From Yarrowia lipolytica (lineage: Eukaryota > Ascomycota > Dipodascomycetes > Dipodascales), in contig NC_090775.1 in NCBI RefSeq assembly GCF_001761485.1, positions 3,938,966 to 4,002,965 of the forward strand: a stretch of 64,000 bases of DNA, read 5' to 3'. Shown here in pieces: positions 1 to 11,679 of this stretch; positions within the stretch are counted from its first letter, which is position 1; the number at the start of each line of letters is the position of its first letter. The notes beneath the pieces were generated by a model that was not told the origin of the DNA, made no database searches, and worked only from the letters and a program-made list of their open reading frames with translations. Position numbers and translations under genes: made by a program.

Positions 1-3000
1 AAGCTTGGAAATGTCTTCTCCATCGATGATAATAGCTCCGTCTGTGGCCTCGATGATCCGGAACAGCGCCATTGTGAGAGACGACTTTCCAGCACCGGTT
101 CGGCCGACAACGCCAATCTTTTCTCGCGGGTTGATGGTGAAGGAAATCTCTTTGAGCACAGGATCGAGATTGGCCCGGTACTTGGTGGAGTAGTCGGAGA
201 AGGTGATCTTACCTTCGTTGGGCCAATGGGCAGCAGGCTCCTTGGCCTTGAGAGGAGCCTCGGGCTCGATGTTGCAGTACTCGTTGATACGCTCAAGCAC
301 AACTGACTCCTGTTCCACGGTGATGGCAGTTCGAACCACTTCACTGAGACTCTGAGAGATGGTAGAGGCGTAACTCATTGCCAGACCAACGAGGCCGGCA
401 GAAAGAGCTTTCCAGTGCAGAGTGCCGACAAGAGACAGGCCAGAGGCGAGAAAGATTGCAACACCGATGGCACTTAGACGCAATGAGAGCCACTGCTGAA
501 GAGAGGCCATCAGGAATCGTGCCTTGGTTCTAGCGTCGATTCTAGCAGTACTCTTGGTAGCAAAGTACCTGGGCTTGCCAAAGGCTCGAACGGTAGTCAG
601 ACCGGTGAGAGTCTCCTGGAAATGAGAAATGACAGGAGACATCGCGGCAGCAGACAACCGTCGAGCTTCCCGAGAAGTAGCCAGGTAGTACTGCTGGATG
701 ATTCTGTAGAGATATAGAGCGGGGACGATAACAAGAAGAGTGGAGGGAGAGGTGAGTACAATGACACACAGTGTGCTGAACGATTGAATGAGAGAATTTG
801 AGAACGACACAATGATCCAGGTCATCATCCAGTCAATCTTGCCGATATCCTGAGAGAATCGTGAAGTCAGACGTCCCAGAGGAGTTGATTCAAAGAAGGA
901 CATAGGGGCTCGAATAACAGCCTTCAGCATCTTCTCGTGGAGAACTCTAGAAGCTCTGAGAGATCCAAAGGTGTCCCAAGAAATAGAACCAAGCACATCA
1001 AATAGAGCTGCAAGAACGCCAATAGCTAAGTATCCAAGCACAAGTTGCATATCGTTCAGATCAATCTTGTCGCTGCCCCACATGGCCACCCAGTATGTAC
1101 TGATAATAGCCATTCCAGAGCCAAACATGGTGAAGGACACGTAGAGGATAATGTTGTGCCATCCGGCAGCAGAAAAGTAGCCCTTGTAAAGCTGGACGAT
1201 GTTTGCGGCCCCACTGGTGTTGACCTCGCCCTCCACACGAGTTCGTCGGTTGTCGTTAGCACCAAGCGTGAGAATCGAGAAGTGGGAAACGGAGGAAGCT
1301 CTTCGGAGTGTAGAAAAAGATTGCTTCTTGAGCTGCTGCTCAGCAGAAAGATCTTCAATAGAAGAGCCTACCTCGGTGTCCTCTCCATCTGCTTCCTCGT
1401 TAATTCCTTCTGTCTTCTTATCACCGGCAGCGGTCTGGAATTCGTCAACCAGCTTCTTCACTTTGCCGTTCTCCTGAGACATGAGTTCAGCAAACTCTCC
1501 AGACTCAACAAAGGTCTTGTCCTCAATCAGATGAATGGTAGAGGCGTGTCGCAACAGATTGACGGTGTTGGTCGCCATAATGACTGTCTTGGTCTTGAGC
1601 AAACCGTCAGGTCCAAACACATGCTTAATCAGATGGGCCTGGACATGTTCATCGACAGCAGAGAGGGGGTCGTCGAAGAGGAGAACACTGGCACGAGAAT
1701 ACACAGCTCGAGCAATCGCAATACGGGCCTTCTGGCCACCCGACAAAGAAATACCCTTCTCGCCAACCTCAGTCATATCTCCATCAGCAAGAAGCTCCAT
1801 GTCTCGAGTAAGAGCACATGCTTCAATGACAAGATTGTAGAACACGGGGTCCTCTCGAGATCCAAATAGAATGTTGTCTTTGACGGTCGCATTTAGAATC
1901 CAGGGCACTTGAGAGAAGTAAGCAACGGAACCAGTCGTCCAAGAAGAGCCCTCCTTGGTAAACAGTTCACCGAGAGTAGCCATCAGAGTAGCTGTCTTTC
2001 CAGCGCCAACCTTTCCAATGATGCATACCATGTTACCCTTCTTGGCACTGTAAGTAATGTTCTCCAGAGCGACATTCTCAAACTTGGAGTCCCAGCAGAA
2101 AGTTCCGTGGACGTTCACGGGAGTCTCGGCAGAAGAATCGTCAGCATGGGCCTCAGTATCCTCTTGAACGTTGAATTTTTCGACCTCAGTGAGACCCAGA
2201 AACCGGTTGATCTTATCTAGGGCAATCCATGCCTGAATGATGAATTGGATAATGTAGGGAATGTTAATGAAGGGCTCCAGAAGTCGTCCAAACAGGTTGA
2301 GAGCAGGAATGGCACTGGCAGCAGAAAGGGGAAGGTGCTGGAACAGGACAATAAAGGCAAAAGCTGCGGTAGACGAAAAGTAGGTGGAACTATTGAAGAG
2401 GAAGTTCTCGACAGCAGTGAGGTAGGTCATATAAAGCACCACTCCAAGCTCGTCCTCATTTCGGACCTTTTCAACTTTCTTGAAAAAGGTACTCTCCCAT
2501 CCGTACAGCTTGACAGATTTCATGTTAGACAGGAGCTCGTTGGTTAAAGTATATCGAGACTCACTGACCTTTTGTAACTTGAGGTACAGAGTCATCTTCA
2601 TCTTGGAGATGAGGGCGGTTATGGGCACCACAACCAACATGGCAGCCATACCCACCCACATGGCGTTTCCAATCATACTGTACATGGTAGTCCAACAGAT
2701 GACAATCTGCAGAGGCAGAGACCAGACTGTGTGAATGTAATCAAGACAGTTTGACAACGAAGTGACGTTGTTGGAGAGAATATTGACAAGCTCACCGATA
2801 GAAGTCTCAGCCACAGCAGAAGGAGCCAGTTTGAGGGCCTTCTCGTGAACAGCCTGACTAAGGGAAGTCTGGAACCGCAACTTGAGGTTCAGAGTCATGA
2901 GCGACTTTCTGTTATCGAGTACGGATCGCATAATCATCACTGTAGCGGCAACAATGACGATAGACAGACCCTGGGAAAGCGGAGCCTTGTTTTCATTGTA

Positions 3001-3925
3001 TCTTCCGACAAAGAGGATGAGCTGCTTCAAAAGCAGAGGCTGCACAAAGGGAGCGGCAGTGCAGAAGACCTGTAGACAGGTTATTTTCAGATAGTCCAGC
3101 CCGTAAATGCTGGCCAGAGTCAGGAGCACAGAAGGGAACTTCTCCGTCTTCTTCTCCTTGTACGCCTGGATCTTATCGTCCCAGATCTGGCTGAATTCAT
3201 CGTAAATGTTCTCTGTGAGCAGCTCTCTGGGAGGTTTGGGGATGTGTCCTAGCTTAAGAGTCTCCTTGTTGCCCAGGTCGAGAATGGGAGCCACATAGCT
3301 GTATGTGAGCTTGGATAGGAAGTTGGAATCGTCGTAGTAAGCTGGTTCGGAGGAGGGAGTGTATCTGGCCTCCAGAATGAAACTGAAGAGGCCGAGGAAG
3401 CCGAGAGATACCACAGCAAAAATGTAAGGTGATCCCACAAATCCTCGCACAAAGAATCCATAAATGGCTATAGAAGCCTCGATGATCTCGAGGCCCCAGA
3501 AGGTCAGAACGGCTGTGCTGGCAACCTGGCGTTTCTCAAACTCGAGCTTTTGGATTAACAGCACGATAGTGGTACCCACAGCGAGGATTAGAGGTGACCA
3601 GAACCGCAGGTCGTTGTGGCCAAACTGCTGAAGCAGCGGAATGGCGAGCGCAACCGCAATCTGCAGAATGGTGATGATCTGTGTTAGTACGAAATTAGTA
3701 GTGAAGTACCAAGGGTTGTATTGCGATACTCACCTGCTTGAGATTGTAATCCCATAGGGCTGGTCGTTTGCCTGGAAGTTTCGATAAGTTATAGAGACCG
3801 GGAGCTCCGAACAAAATGGCGATCGCACCAGGTAGAATGAAAAGACCGTTTTGAGACAAACAGGGCGAGAGATCGTAGTACCGTGTGAGCAGTTGCCACC
3901 CTTCGGGGTCTGTACAATACGACAT
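1..3925 (-). CDS. ABCC-family (MRP/YCF1-like) vacuolar ABC transporter, 3' end cut by window edge
   Basis: Partial gene. Exon 1 is 3734-3925 (64 codons), a 55-bp intron at 3679-3733 has a GTGAGT donor and a GTACTAACACAG acceptor, and exon 2 runs off the left edge in frame. About 1290 residues are visible. They show an N-terminal hydrophobic TMD0, a first transmembrane domain, NBD1 with Walker A GKVGAGKTA (about residue 620) and signature LSGGQ (about 707), a linker with STLRRASS (about 855), a second transmembrane domain, and NBD2 Walker A GRTGAGKSS (about 1255). The linker resembles the phosphorylated RRAS segment of yeast Ycf1. Family members are ATP-driven exporters of glutathione conjugates, metals and bile-type anions into the vacuole. 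The rest of NBD2 lies outside the window. The exact substrate and orthologue (YCF1, BPT1 or another ABCC) cannot be decided from sequence alone. Confidence 0.93.
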
Positions 3926-5234
3926 TGTACTTGTTGTTGCTTGTATCTGTCTGGATGATGGGACTGCTGGGAAGATTTATAAATATAGTCTCTGCACACA
4001 ACTGACTGCCGTGCTGCAGCTTCGGTAAAATTAAGGTTTCACTAACACGACCTGTGCGAGAAACGAAGGGAGGATAAACCGCGTGTTTCAGGTGATGGCG
4101 GTGATTTTGAGCCACAAACGTATTTAGTAAGATTCTCCAAAGTTTTTGATTCTTTTTGAATCGTCGTATTCCCCCTTTAAACCCATCTTCTATCTCCTCA
4201 AAGTCGACAAGTGTTGGCCATCAAACCTAATCATACATCAATGGGTCTTATCACCGACACTGACGAATGATTCCGTGAAAGCTGCGGATGGATGATAACT
4301 GCGGTTATTTGTGCGACAAAAAAAGTATCCACAAATTACAGACTAGTCGAGAAGCATATAGAGGAGTTTCCGGCGTCTGTGCGTTCAAATTCCTCCTCCT
4401 TCGGACTCCGATCCACGTTGAAAAGAGCCACTGACCGCGTCGTCGCTTTGGTGAGACAATCAGCCACACTAACCGAAAATCGGTGCCGTGTGCCTCTTAT
4501 CAATAATTATAAGTACAGTAAGTACACTGTACATACTGTAACGTCGGCACTTAAACCCATACCCAAGAGCCATTCTAGATATGCAAGCGAGGACCAGACA
4601 GCCTGCAAATACGAATTTGGGTGCAATAGCGTAGCGTAACGACTTGGGTTTATTGTTACTACTGTAGAAGCAAGTGGTTGGTTACCATTGGAGTGAAGTC
4701 GTGTGAATTCCCTATCAAGCTTTCGGTAGTTTTGTCATCATGCACTTCTGAAGTTTAGACAGTGAGGTGGGGAATTATTTGTATTACAAGTATTTGTATG
4801 GACAGACGTGCTGTTTGTCCCGAGAATCCATTATATATTGACTATCAGATCATTTTCAGTTGTGTTCATGCTTCATGTCAATCCCATGTCATTCCTCCAC
4901 CAATTGAATACTCCTTTCCAGCTCACACTCTGACAACGGCGCAGGTACAGCTCACATAATATTAAAGCGGCTCTTCTGAAACATGCCCGTTCTGGGATGA
5001 CCTCCACAGCGTGCCGTCGTATTGTACAATGTATGTACTGTAGAACATATAACATCGGCAGTGTTCAAACCAAGCCATGATTTAATCCGCCTAAGGTGAC
5101 AATCCACAATAAGACGCTTGGACGTATCGATTTTTACTGGCTAATCATTCGCTAGCACACCTCAATTTGTACAGGCCAGTCTACCGTTAATGCTGACTTA
5201 GTAATGATGATATAAGCAGTGACAAACTATGGTA

Positions 5235-5252
5235 CTGTACTGTACAGTACAG
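5235..5252. repeat. 18-bp perfect palindrome
   Basis: CTGTACTGTACAGTACAG equals its own reverse complement. It belongs to the GTAC-rich word family scattered through the intergenic regions of this window. It could be a protein-binding site or simple sequence; the function is unknown. Confidence 0.7.
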
Positions 5253-6790
5253 CACGATGTACAGTACGAGTGCTTGTAGTAGTTAAACCAACTTGATAGT
5301 TTTCATTTACAGGGCATATTCGTGGGAACCTCTGAGGGTTGATATCAGGTTATCTTTTACCAATGCTGGTCTTGCAAACAGTATGTACAGTAACCTCACC
5401 GTGTACATTCTGGAGCAGTGTATACTGTAGTTCTGCCCGACGAGTACAGAAGGCACCGGTGCTGGTAGCCAGTTATAGTCACATGAGCTTCGGGTAATAT
5501 TCACTAAAATCTCTTCAAACGATCCTCAACAGCTTGCGTGCCCCCTTCTGGAAGGTGTGTTCCATCGTTGTCCATTTACTGGTAGCATATGTGCACCCTC
5601 TTTCCATACTGTTGTACGTACATACTGTAGTGTACAACTGCGAGTAAACATACTCATATCTTTTTCTCACGGGACGGGTTGTGGCTTATCCATAGCAACG
5701 TCGAGGCTCGATGGTTACAATACCACCAGCAGTCCGCGGTAACGAGGTGTCTAGACAGATGAAAGAGGTATACATGAACGCTGAAGTACACACATTGTAA
5801 TAACTCTATGTGTGTGTAGATCTGTTTATATGGCCTCAAATTCCAGCCAGCTTCACTCTCCATATTCCCTCCTTCCTCTCTAATTTTGCCTTGGGCACAT
5901 GCATTGAAGGACCAGACTTGATATGAGACTGTGAGACTTGAAAGGTCTAAATTTTTCCTACAGCCGATACAGTTGCACTTGCACTTGCCAAAGTCAATCT
6001 ATGTTCAATCGTTGGCGAGGGTAGCTACCGGCAAACTGCTTATCGCATCACTCAGTCATCTCAGTATGTACAGAGTACGGTATGTACTGTGGTTGCTGTA
6101 CCAGTACATTGTCTCACCCCATCGATTGACCACATGTCCACCCCACAGACCATGTGCTCCACAAATTAGATCCCAAACTACATGTCCGTGTAACAGTTGT
6201 GGTGATCGTAAAACCGCCACTGAGGGGGCGGGGAATGCCAGTGGTGTCCTCTTTTGTACTCTAATGTGACGCGTTGAGAAGATTACTTGATTAGTAGGTT
6301 CGATCCATTGTGTGTCTTACAAAAGATACGATTTCATCGCAGATCGTTTATGATACAGCCTGATGAAGTGGTCACATGAAATCAAATACCCCCATGACAC
6401 CAATTGAACATACATGATATCAACTCAGATACTTCCTCAGACAAATATAAGGACTTCCAGATGATTATTGACGGTGGCAAACAGAACAAAGCGGTGGCCG
6501 TTGATTGTCCGAACAAAGGAGTTTGGCATATGCTTAAATCCTCAACAACATTAATGATCCGCAGAGTTCGGCTGCGGCCAACGGCTGAATAATGGATGAC
6601 AGCGGAATGAGATATTGGTGATGAAATGAGACAAAAAGCAATCAAGCCAATTACCTTAGGTCTATTTACAGCTACTGGTACTGGCTACCACGTACTCTTA
6701 ATACACAATTCTACATGTACGTTCATATTGTTCTCCTTTTGTTCAATGCTAATCAATAATGCTTAATAAATGCGAATGTCGCCGGCGACA

Positions 6791-6830
6791 TGTGTGTGTG
6801 TTTGTGTGTGTGTTTGTCGGTGTCTGTGTC
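6791..6830. repeat. GT-rich microsatellite downstream of the GNAT gene
   Basis: An interrupted (GT)n tract lies just past the acetyltransferase stop codon. A similar tract lies immediately upstream of its start, so the gene is bracketed by GT-rich DNA. Confidence 0.7.
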
Positions 6831-6866
6831 TGGTTCGGTGCGTCTGATGTCTGTGCTTGGGTTTCA

Positions 6867-7427
6867 TCACCACGAGTGTCTCATGAAGGCGTCGTCATAG
6901 GTGACTTCTCCAGAGGGCCACTCTCCTCGGAACTTTCGAACCTGAAAGTACTGAGAGGGAACGCCCATCAGCGACAGGTCTCGACGGGGAACGAATTCAA
7001 ACTGCTTGTAGAACTCCGGGTTTCCCAGCAACACGACGCCACCGGCATCGAGCTGGCCCTGGCAATGCTCAATGGCCGTATGCATGAGTTTGGCGCCGAT
7101 CCCGTTGCCCTGGAAGTCGGGCAATACAGCAATGGGTCCAATGCCGTACCACTTGGGGCTCTGAACCTGTCCGTCCACCTTGACCTCACTCAGGAAAATC
7201 GTGCCAACCACCTGCTGTGTATTGTTATCGATGGCGACCCAGGACGCTGTGAGTGCGCCCGTGGCTCGCAAGTCGTGCACAATCTCCTGCTCCTGGTGGT
7301 TGGAGATGGCGAGCTTCGCAAACGCAGACTTGATCACGTTGGAGATATCATCCTTGTGCCATGGCAGCTCAGGTGAGATCTTGACGTCCACTGTCGACGT
7401 TGTTGTAGTGCTCCAAGAGAAGATCAT
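6867..7427 (-). CDS. GNAT-family N-acetyltransferase (YhbS-like)
   Basis: This 186-residue single-exon protein shows the GNAT fold signature. The motif A stretch GPIAVLPDFQGNGIGAKLM (about residues 95-113) holds the Q-x-x-G-x-G acetyl-CoA pyrophosphate loop. It is followed by GVVLLGNPEFYKQFEFVP, typical of the COG3153/YhbS branch, where a Gly-x-Pro-x-Phe-Tyr segment follows strand 5. Members transfer acetyl groups from acetyl-CoA to small molecules or proteins; the substrate is not predictable here. The length fits a stand-alone GNAT domain. No signal peptide or membrane segment is seen, so the protein is probably cytosolic. The start is the ATG at 7427. A TATATAA element lies about 180 bp upstream (7606-7612), and the 5' leader is GT-rich. 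Confidence 0.85.
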   Translation of the reverse strand: MIFSWSTTTTSTVDVKISPELPWHKDDISNVIKSAFAKLAISNHQEQEIVHDLRATGALTASWVAIDNNTQQVVGTIFLSEVKVDGQVQSPKWYGIGPIAVLPDFQGNGIGAKLMHTAIEHCQGQLDAGGVVLLGNPEFYKQFEFVPRRDLSLMGVPSQYFQVRKFRGEWPSGEVTYDDAFMRHSW

Positions 7428-7483
7428 TGTGTGTTTGTGTGTGGGTATGCGAGTGAGATGTACGTGTGTGTGTGTCTGTGTGT
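7428..7483. repeat. GT-rich microsatellite in the GNAT 5' leader
   Basis: Interrupted (TG)n tracts lie directly upstream of the acetyltransferase start codon, read on the complementary strand as CA-rich leader sequence. Confidence 0.7.
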
Positions 7484-7605
7484 AATGAGATGCAAGTTGT
7501 GTTTGTGGTGGTGGTTGTAGAAGTTGTCTGTTAGTTGTTGGTCCTTCGGTCTGTCAGTATCACTATGGGGTGGTGGTGTCCTGTCGTCGTTTCGGTCCTT
7601 GAAGA

Positions 7606-7612
7606 TATATAA
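7606..7612 (-). promoter_or_regulatory. TATA-like element of the GNAT gene
   Basis: TATATAA lies about 180 bp upstream of the ATG at 7427 and is readable on either strand. Its position suits a fungal core promoter with a long GT/CA-rich leader. Inference only. Confidence 0.4.
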
Positions 7613-9153
7613 GTTCTCTTAAGTCCACAAGCTGCGCCGTACATGTATATAAATCAAGTCTCGGGCGGAGCTTCTTTCCTGCTTCCCTCTATCCGATTTG
7701 AGTTAGGCCCTGGTAGGATTTTGGTTTCAAAGCTAAAAATTATAGCGACGTACCAGACTCTAAAGTTGTCTGTTGTCACAATCAAGGTCAAGACGGGGCA
7801 AAAGGTGTATTTTAGCTGACGCCCCTACAAGTAGTCTCTCTTTGGTCCGCTACTTGTGGATCACAACCTCCAAACTCCGAATAATTAAGCTCCGTAGCTC
7901 ATGTCAATATCAAGTGTTTTCTTCTTCTCCGGAACAGCATCCGGTTTTCCCCTACATTCCGGATCCTGCACGTCCACCCCAGATTTTTATTTTTTATTTT
8001 CCCATTTCCAATGTTGCGGTGGCTCTTTCGGACGTCGGCAACTGTCAGCTGCAGCACAGATGAATGCCCATCTGTTAATATTCAACTAAAGTTAGTTAGG
8101 TTTTGTGGGTTGTAGATTTGTAAGCCCTAAACCCACTTTTGCCTTGAGACATAATTTACGCACACTGAGTCGTCGCCTGGCGGGAAAAAAAACCAAAACC
8201 CAACACTCAACAGCCACTTTTAAGATACTCAACAGAAAATGGCAGAACAAACGAAGAGGTGGCGTTTCTATACACCACAAGCAGAAGAATCTCATCGGTC
8301 TGGAGAGGCAACGACAAGGAATAATCGGACAGTGTCTCAATAACCCGGGTTGAGCAATATTCTGAAACACAGGCCAGGTCTGTATTGATTATACTCTTAA
8401 GCCCTTCTAACTCCGACGATCACAGTGTAGCCTAGCGAAATAAGTTTTGGGCACGGGATACATCTGGGCGCGGGAATACTGCGGCATTTAAAAAATCCGG
8501 GGTAGCCATAGCAACAGGCTACCTTATACTCGAACTGGTGAGAAGAGCAAATGAAGACCCTATAAGATCTGAGCGTGAATTATACGGTTAAATCTCCGCC
8601 TCACTGCAACACACTACAGCAGTTTCTGTTGCTTTTGTTTCTGTTTCTGTCTCTGTCTCTGTCTCCGTAGGCGATTATCTGTTGCTCTGTTGCAGAGCTA
8701 CGTTGCTCAGGCGTAGCAAGAAAGCAGTCTTGGCCGTCTTAACACCCTCCTTTTTCATGTTGAGCAGTAGTTGCTGTAGCTGCTATACATCACCCACTGG
8801 CTTGCGCTTTTCTTGAATGTTACATCAACCCTACAAGTAGTGCTCTGATATAGGTTCCAGCCTCGCGTATGTGTATGTACAGAGCAACCGATAGTCCATG
8901 CGACTGCCGAATTCGGACACGGGCATCTCACTTGCGTATGTATGGAAAATAAAAATACGACAGTCGAACATAAAGGGATGACGAGTAGTCACAGAGGGAA
9001 TTGATGAACAAAGACGGGATTTTGCCACCTACAAGCCAGATTTTCTATTTACAACAATATCTGGTCAAATTTCAGTTTCGTTACATAAATCGTTATGTCA
9101 AAGGAGTGTGGGAGGTTAAGAGAATTATCACCGGCAAACTATCTGTTAATTGC
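7613..9153. other. Intergenic, about 1.5 kb, GNAT upstream and XPR2 downstream
   Basis: No gene is supported. The region holds two perfect copies of CCCTACAAGTAG (7823-7834 and 8829-8840) and a C/T hexanucleotide microsatellite at 8622-8667. The XPR2 terminator should lie near 9000-9150. Confidence 0.6.
8622..8667. repeat. TTTCTG/TCTCTG hexanucleotide microsatellite
   Basis: Consecutive six-base units of TTTCTG and TCTCTG type form a pyrimidine-rich tract between genes. Confidence 0.75.
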
Positions 9154-10518
9154 CTAAATGCCAACACCGTTGTAGGCAACAGCGTTGGGAGAGCCCTTGA
9201 GGTTGGTGGTGGGAAGAACACCGGTGTTGGACTCAGTAATAAGAGCCTCGACCTGGGCAGGGGTGAGAACCTCGTCATTGATGGACAGGTAGTAGGAGGC
9301 AAGACCGGCAACGTGGGGACAGGCCATGGAGGTACCGGAGTAGACCAAAGTACCAGAGTCGGACTGGTAAGAGGCAGAGATGATATCGGAGCCGGGGGCA
9401 AAGACATCAACACAAGTTCCGTAGTTGGATCCCTGTCCACCGGACCAGACGGAGATCTTATCGCTAGAGTCAATGGAACCCACAGTGATGATACCAGAGG
9501 TGGAGCCTCCAATGTTACCGGGAGAGTCGTTACAGGCGTCCACGGCATCGTTTCCCGCAGCGATGGCGACAAGCAGACCCTCCTGGGTAGCTCGAGACCA
9601 TAGGGCGTCCTGGGAAGCGGACTTGGGTCCTCCTCCAGAGAAGTTCAGCACTCCTCGAGGCAGAGTGTCTCGCTTGGAGATGTAGTCGTTGAGAGCCCAG
9701 GTGAAGCCCTGGTTGATGACGGAGAGAGCTGCGGATCGGCCTGCAAACACCTTGACGGCCACCAGCTTGGTGTTGGCGTCGACTCCGTATGTCTTTCCTC
9801 CCACGGTACCTGCAACGTGAGTGCCGTGACCGAGAAGATCAGCGTTCTGTGTGTCAGCGAAGTTGGCTCCCCAGACAGCTCGGCCTCCGAACTCGGAGTG
9901 GGTGGTTCGGATACCAGAGTCAACAACGTAAGAAACGGTGGGGTGCTTGCCAACTGTCTCTCGAACGTAGGCGTAGTTTCCAGTCTGGGCCTTCTTATGA
10001 GAGATTCTAGACAGGCCCCATTGAGTGACGGGAGTAGTCTGGATAGCTCGCTTGGCATTAGAAGAAGCAGGAATCTCGGGGAGAGACACAATGGTATCGG
10101 GCTCGACCGTCAGAACAGACGACTCCTTGAGCTTGTCAACGATAGTGGAGTTGAACTTTCCAACAAATCCGAGAAAGCCAGATCCATCCGTGTAGACAGG
10201 AAGATCAAGAGCAGAGGTGATACCGTTGGACGAGTCCTCGTCGACCAGAGAGTCCAGCTTCTGGATTTCGGAGGCGATCTGGTCAACAGTAGCGCTACTG
10301 TCAAAGACAACGATGAACTGATCCTTCTCATCAAGATCTCGCTTGTGGTGCTTAAACTTCTTGGACTGCTTAGCGACCACGGACAGAATAGATGAGTAGG
10401 CAGCGGCGGCAGGGCCCTCAGGCACAGCAGCAGGGGCAGCATCAGGAGCAGGGGCAGGGGCGGCCAGGGGAGCGGCCAGAACGGCAGTGAGAATAGTAAA
10501 GGCGGTAGCGAGCTTCAT
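9154..10518 (-). CDS. XPR2: Alkaline extracellular protease precursor (subtilisin family S8)
   Basis: This 454-residue secreted subtilase precursor has a signal peptide (MKLATAFTILTAVLA), a run of x-Ala/x-Pro dipeptides (about 16-40) trimmed by dipeptidyl aminopeptidase in the known AEP pathway, an I9-type propeptide with an N-glycosylation sequon at Asn123, and a Lys156-Arg157 site for the Kex2-like endoprotease. This leaves a mature enzyme of 297 residues starting AIQTTPVTQWG. The triad is Asp200 (YVVDSG), His231 (LGHGTHVAG) and Ser397 (SGTSMACPHVAG). Length, processing sites and mature N-terminus match XPR2 of Y. lipolytica as I know it. The enzyme degrades external protein at neutral to alkaline pH. 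The promoter carries the known UAS1 and PacC-type sites. Single exon. Confidence 0.98.
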   Translation of the reverse strand: MKLATAFTILTAVLAAPLAAPAPAPDAAPAAVPEGPAAAAYSSILSVVAKQSKKFKHHKRDLDEKDQFIVVFDSSATVDQIASEIQKLDSLVDEDSSNGITSALDLPVYTDGSGFLGFVGKFNSTIVDKLKESSVLTVEPDTIVSLPEIPASSNAKRAIQTTPVTQWGLSRISHKKAQTGNYAYVRETVGKHPTVSYVVDSGIRTTHSEFGGRAVWGANFADTQNADLLGHGTHVAGTVGGKTYGVDANTKLVAVKVFAGRSAALSVINQGFTWALNDYISKRDTLPRGVLNFSGGGPKSASQDALWSRATQEGLLVAIAAGNDAVDACNDSPGNIGGSTSGIITVGSIDSSDKISVWSGGQGSNYGTCVDVFAPGSDIISASYQSDSGTLVYSGTSMACPHVAGLASYYLSINDEVLTPAQVEALITESNTGVLPTTNLKGSPNAVAYNGVGI

Positions 10519-10640
10519 TGTTGGATTGGAGGATTGGATAGTGGGTTGGTGCTCTTCAACGGGCCCGTCGATGGGGTTTATATCGTGTTTCTGGACAAGA
10601 TACTATCCAGAAACTGCTCTGATTGCGTCACGAAACACGG
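10519..10640 (-). promoter_or_regulatory. XPR2 core promoter with TATA element
   Basis: On the minus strand a GATATAAAC TATA-type element lies near 10576-10583, about 60 bp upstream of the ATG. A short leader follows. It sits between the start codon and the PacC-type sites. Confidence 0.7.
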
Positions 10641-10668
10641 CTCTCGCCAAGACGCGCCAAGACGATGC
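10641..10668 (-). promoter_or_regulatory. XPR2 proximal activator (UAS2 region) with two GCCAAG sites
   Basis: Two GCCAAG hexamers at about 10646-10651 and 10656-10661 lie 128-143 bp upstream of the start. GCCARG is the consensus for the pH-responsive factor PacC/Rim101, and the position agrees with the described UAS2 of XPR2. They should mediate induction at alkaline ambient pH. Confidence 0.75.
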
Positions 10669-11679
10669 CCTCATTATCTTGGTGCAATACAGGTGGAGTG
10701 TGTGCATTAGTTGGTGCCGTGCCTTCTCACGATATCTGACAGGGGCTTGGGTTTGGGTTGGAAGTCGGATTCCGCTGAAACATGGTGTTGTGCAGATGTG
10801 AGTCTCTCAAAGTCGGTTCATCATACTCCATTGACATCATGGTACAGTGCGTACGTAAAAGATGGCCTGACTACAAGTAGTGGGATCTCTCTAACATTGT
10901 CCATCACATCGTAAATCACACCGCCTATCCATGAACCCTGATGCCGATCGTCGAAGTTAGACCAGGGCCAGTGGTGGGTAGCGTGGGGTAGGCTGCCACT
11001 GCCGTTGGAACCCCTTGTGTCCCTGGACTACAACTTAACCAACATGTCAGACAAAGGAGAGAAAAGTGTCCGCTCCACCGAACTGACGCCAGGAATGTAC
11101 CGTGGCGCTCAAGAGGTCATGTGTAATTAAGGATACAAGATAAGCTGCGCCCTTGAATGCAAAAAGCACGCAGCTCATATGTTAATTTCCAATCAATGTT
11201 TCAGGGATGCATAGGACCCCGGATCGAGGTGGGCGGGAACAACGGTCTCGATAATGTACGTACACTACACACAAAGAGAAGCAAGTGGGGGCGGGACTGC
11301 ACGGCACTTGTGAGACACCTCAGATTGTACCTGATACGCCTGAATATCGCAAATATTATGACTGTGTTGCAGGCTTGTCTTGACACTGTGTTCCGCTAGC
11401 CGGTGGATGTACCATCTATCAAACGGCTCTACGTACGTAACCCAAAACCCAAACTCTCCACGCGTTGCTGCTCTAACTGTCGCGACCTTATCTCTGACAT
11501 AATTTCTGTGGCTTGGTACATACGCCACGCAACGACATGTTAGCTACAATAGTCTACTGAAGGTACAGTACTATACATACGCCTGTTTGGGTGGCCTGTC
11601 AATAAATCATGTGCAAGGCTACATACTTCTGCTGTATGGTTGGCTTGTTTAGTGTCTTCATGCATGCAAACTGCATTAC
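10669..11679. other. XPR2-GYP7 intergenic region outside the named elements
   Basis: No gene is supported. One CTACAAGTAG copy lies at 10871-10880. The stretch 11324-11679 holds the GYP7 3' flank. Confidence 0.55.
11221..11323 (-). promoter_or_regulatory. XPR2 distal upstream activating sequence (UAS1)
   Basis: Read on the minus strand, this segment starts CTGAGGTGTCTCACAAGTG and ends CCACCTCGATCC. As far as I remember it, this is the UAS1B element of XPR2. Its distal edge is 805 bp from the ATG at 10518, where UAS1 has been mapped. It contains C-rich CCCGCCCCCAC and TTCCCGCCCACC boxes. UAS1 drives strong transcription largely independent of pH and nitrogen status. Confidence 0.88.

Larger units (their letters stand above)
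3926..6866. other. Intergenic, about 2.9 kb, GTAC-rich islands
   Basis: I found no supported gene. Short reading frames on both strands overlap one another and have no recognisable motif. Several clusters are rich in GTAC-containing words (about 4510-4540, 5230-5275, 5380-5435, 6064-6110), including an 18-bp perfect palindrome at 5235-5252. The part next to 3925 should hold the ABC transporter promoter. Confidence 0.6.

Noticed and set aside
6296-6307. GGTTCGATCC, resembling a tRNA B box
   Set aside because: No A box, acceptor stem pairing or anticodon stem is found at the right distance on this strand.
9001-9603. 200-codon rightward frame overlapping XPR2
   Set aside because: It is antisense to a fully recognised subtilase gene and has no motif; it reflects the coding strand's codon bias.
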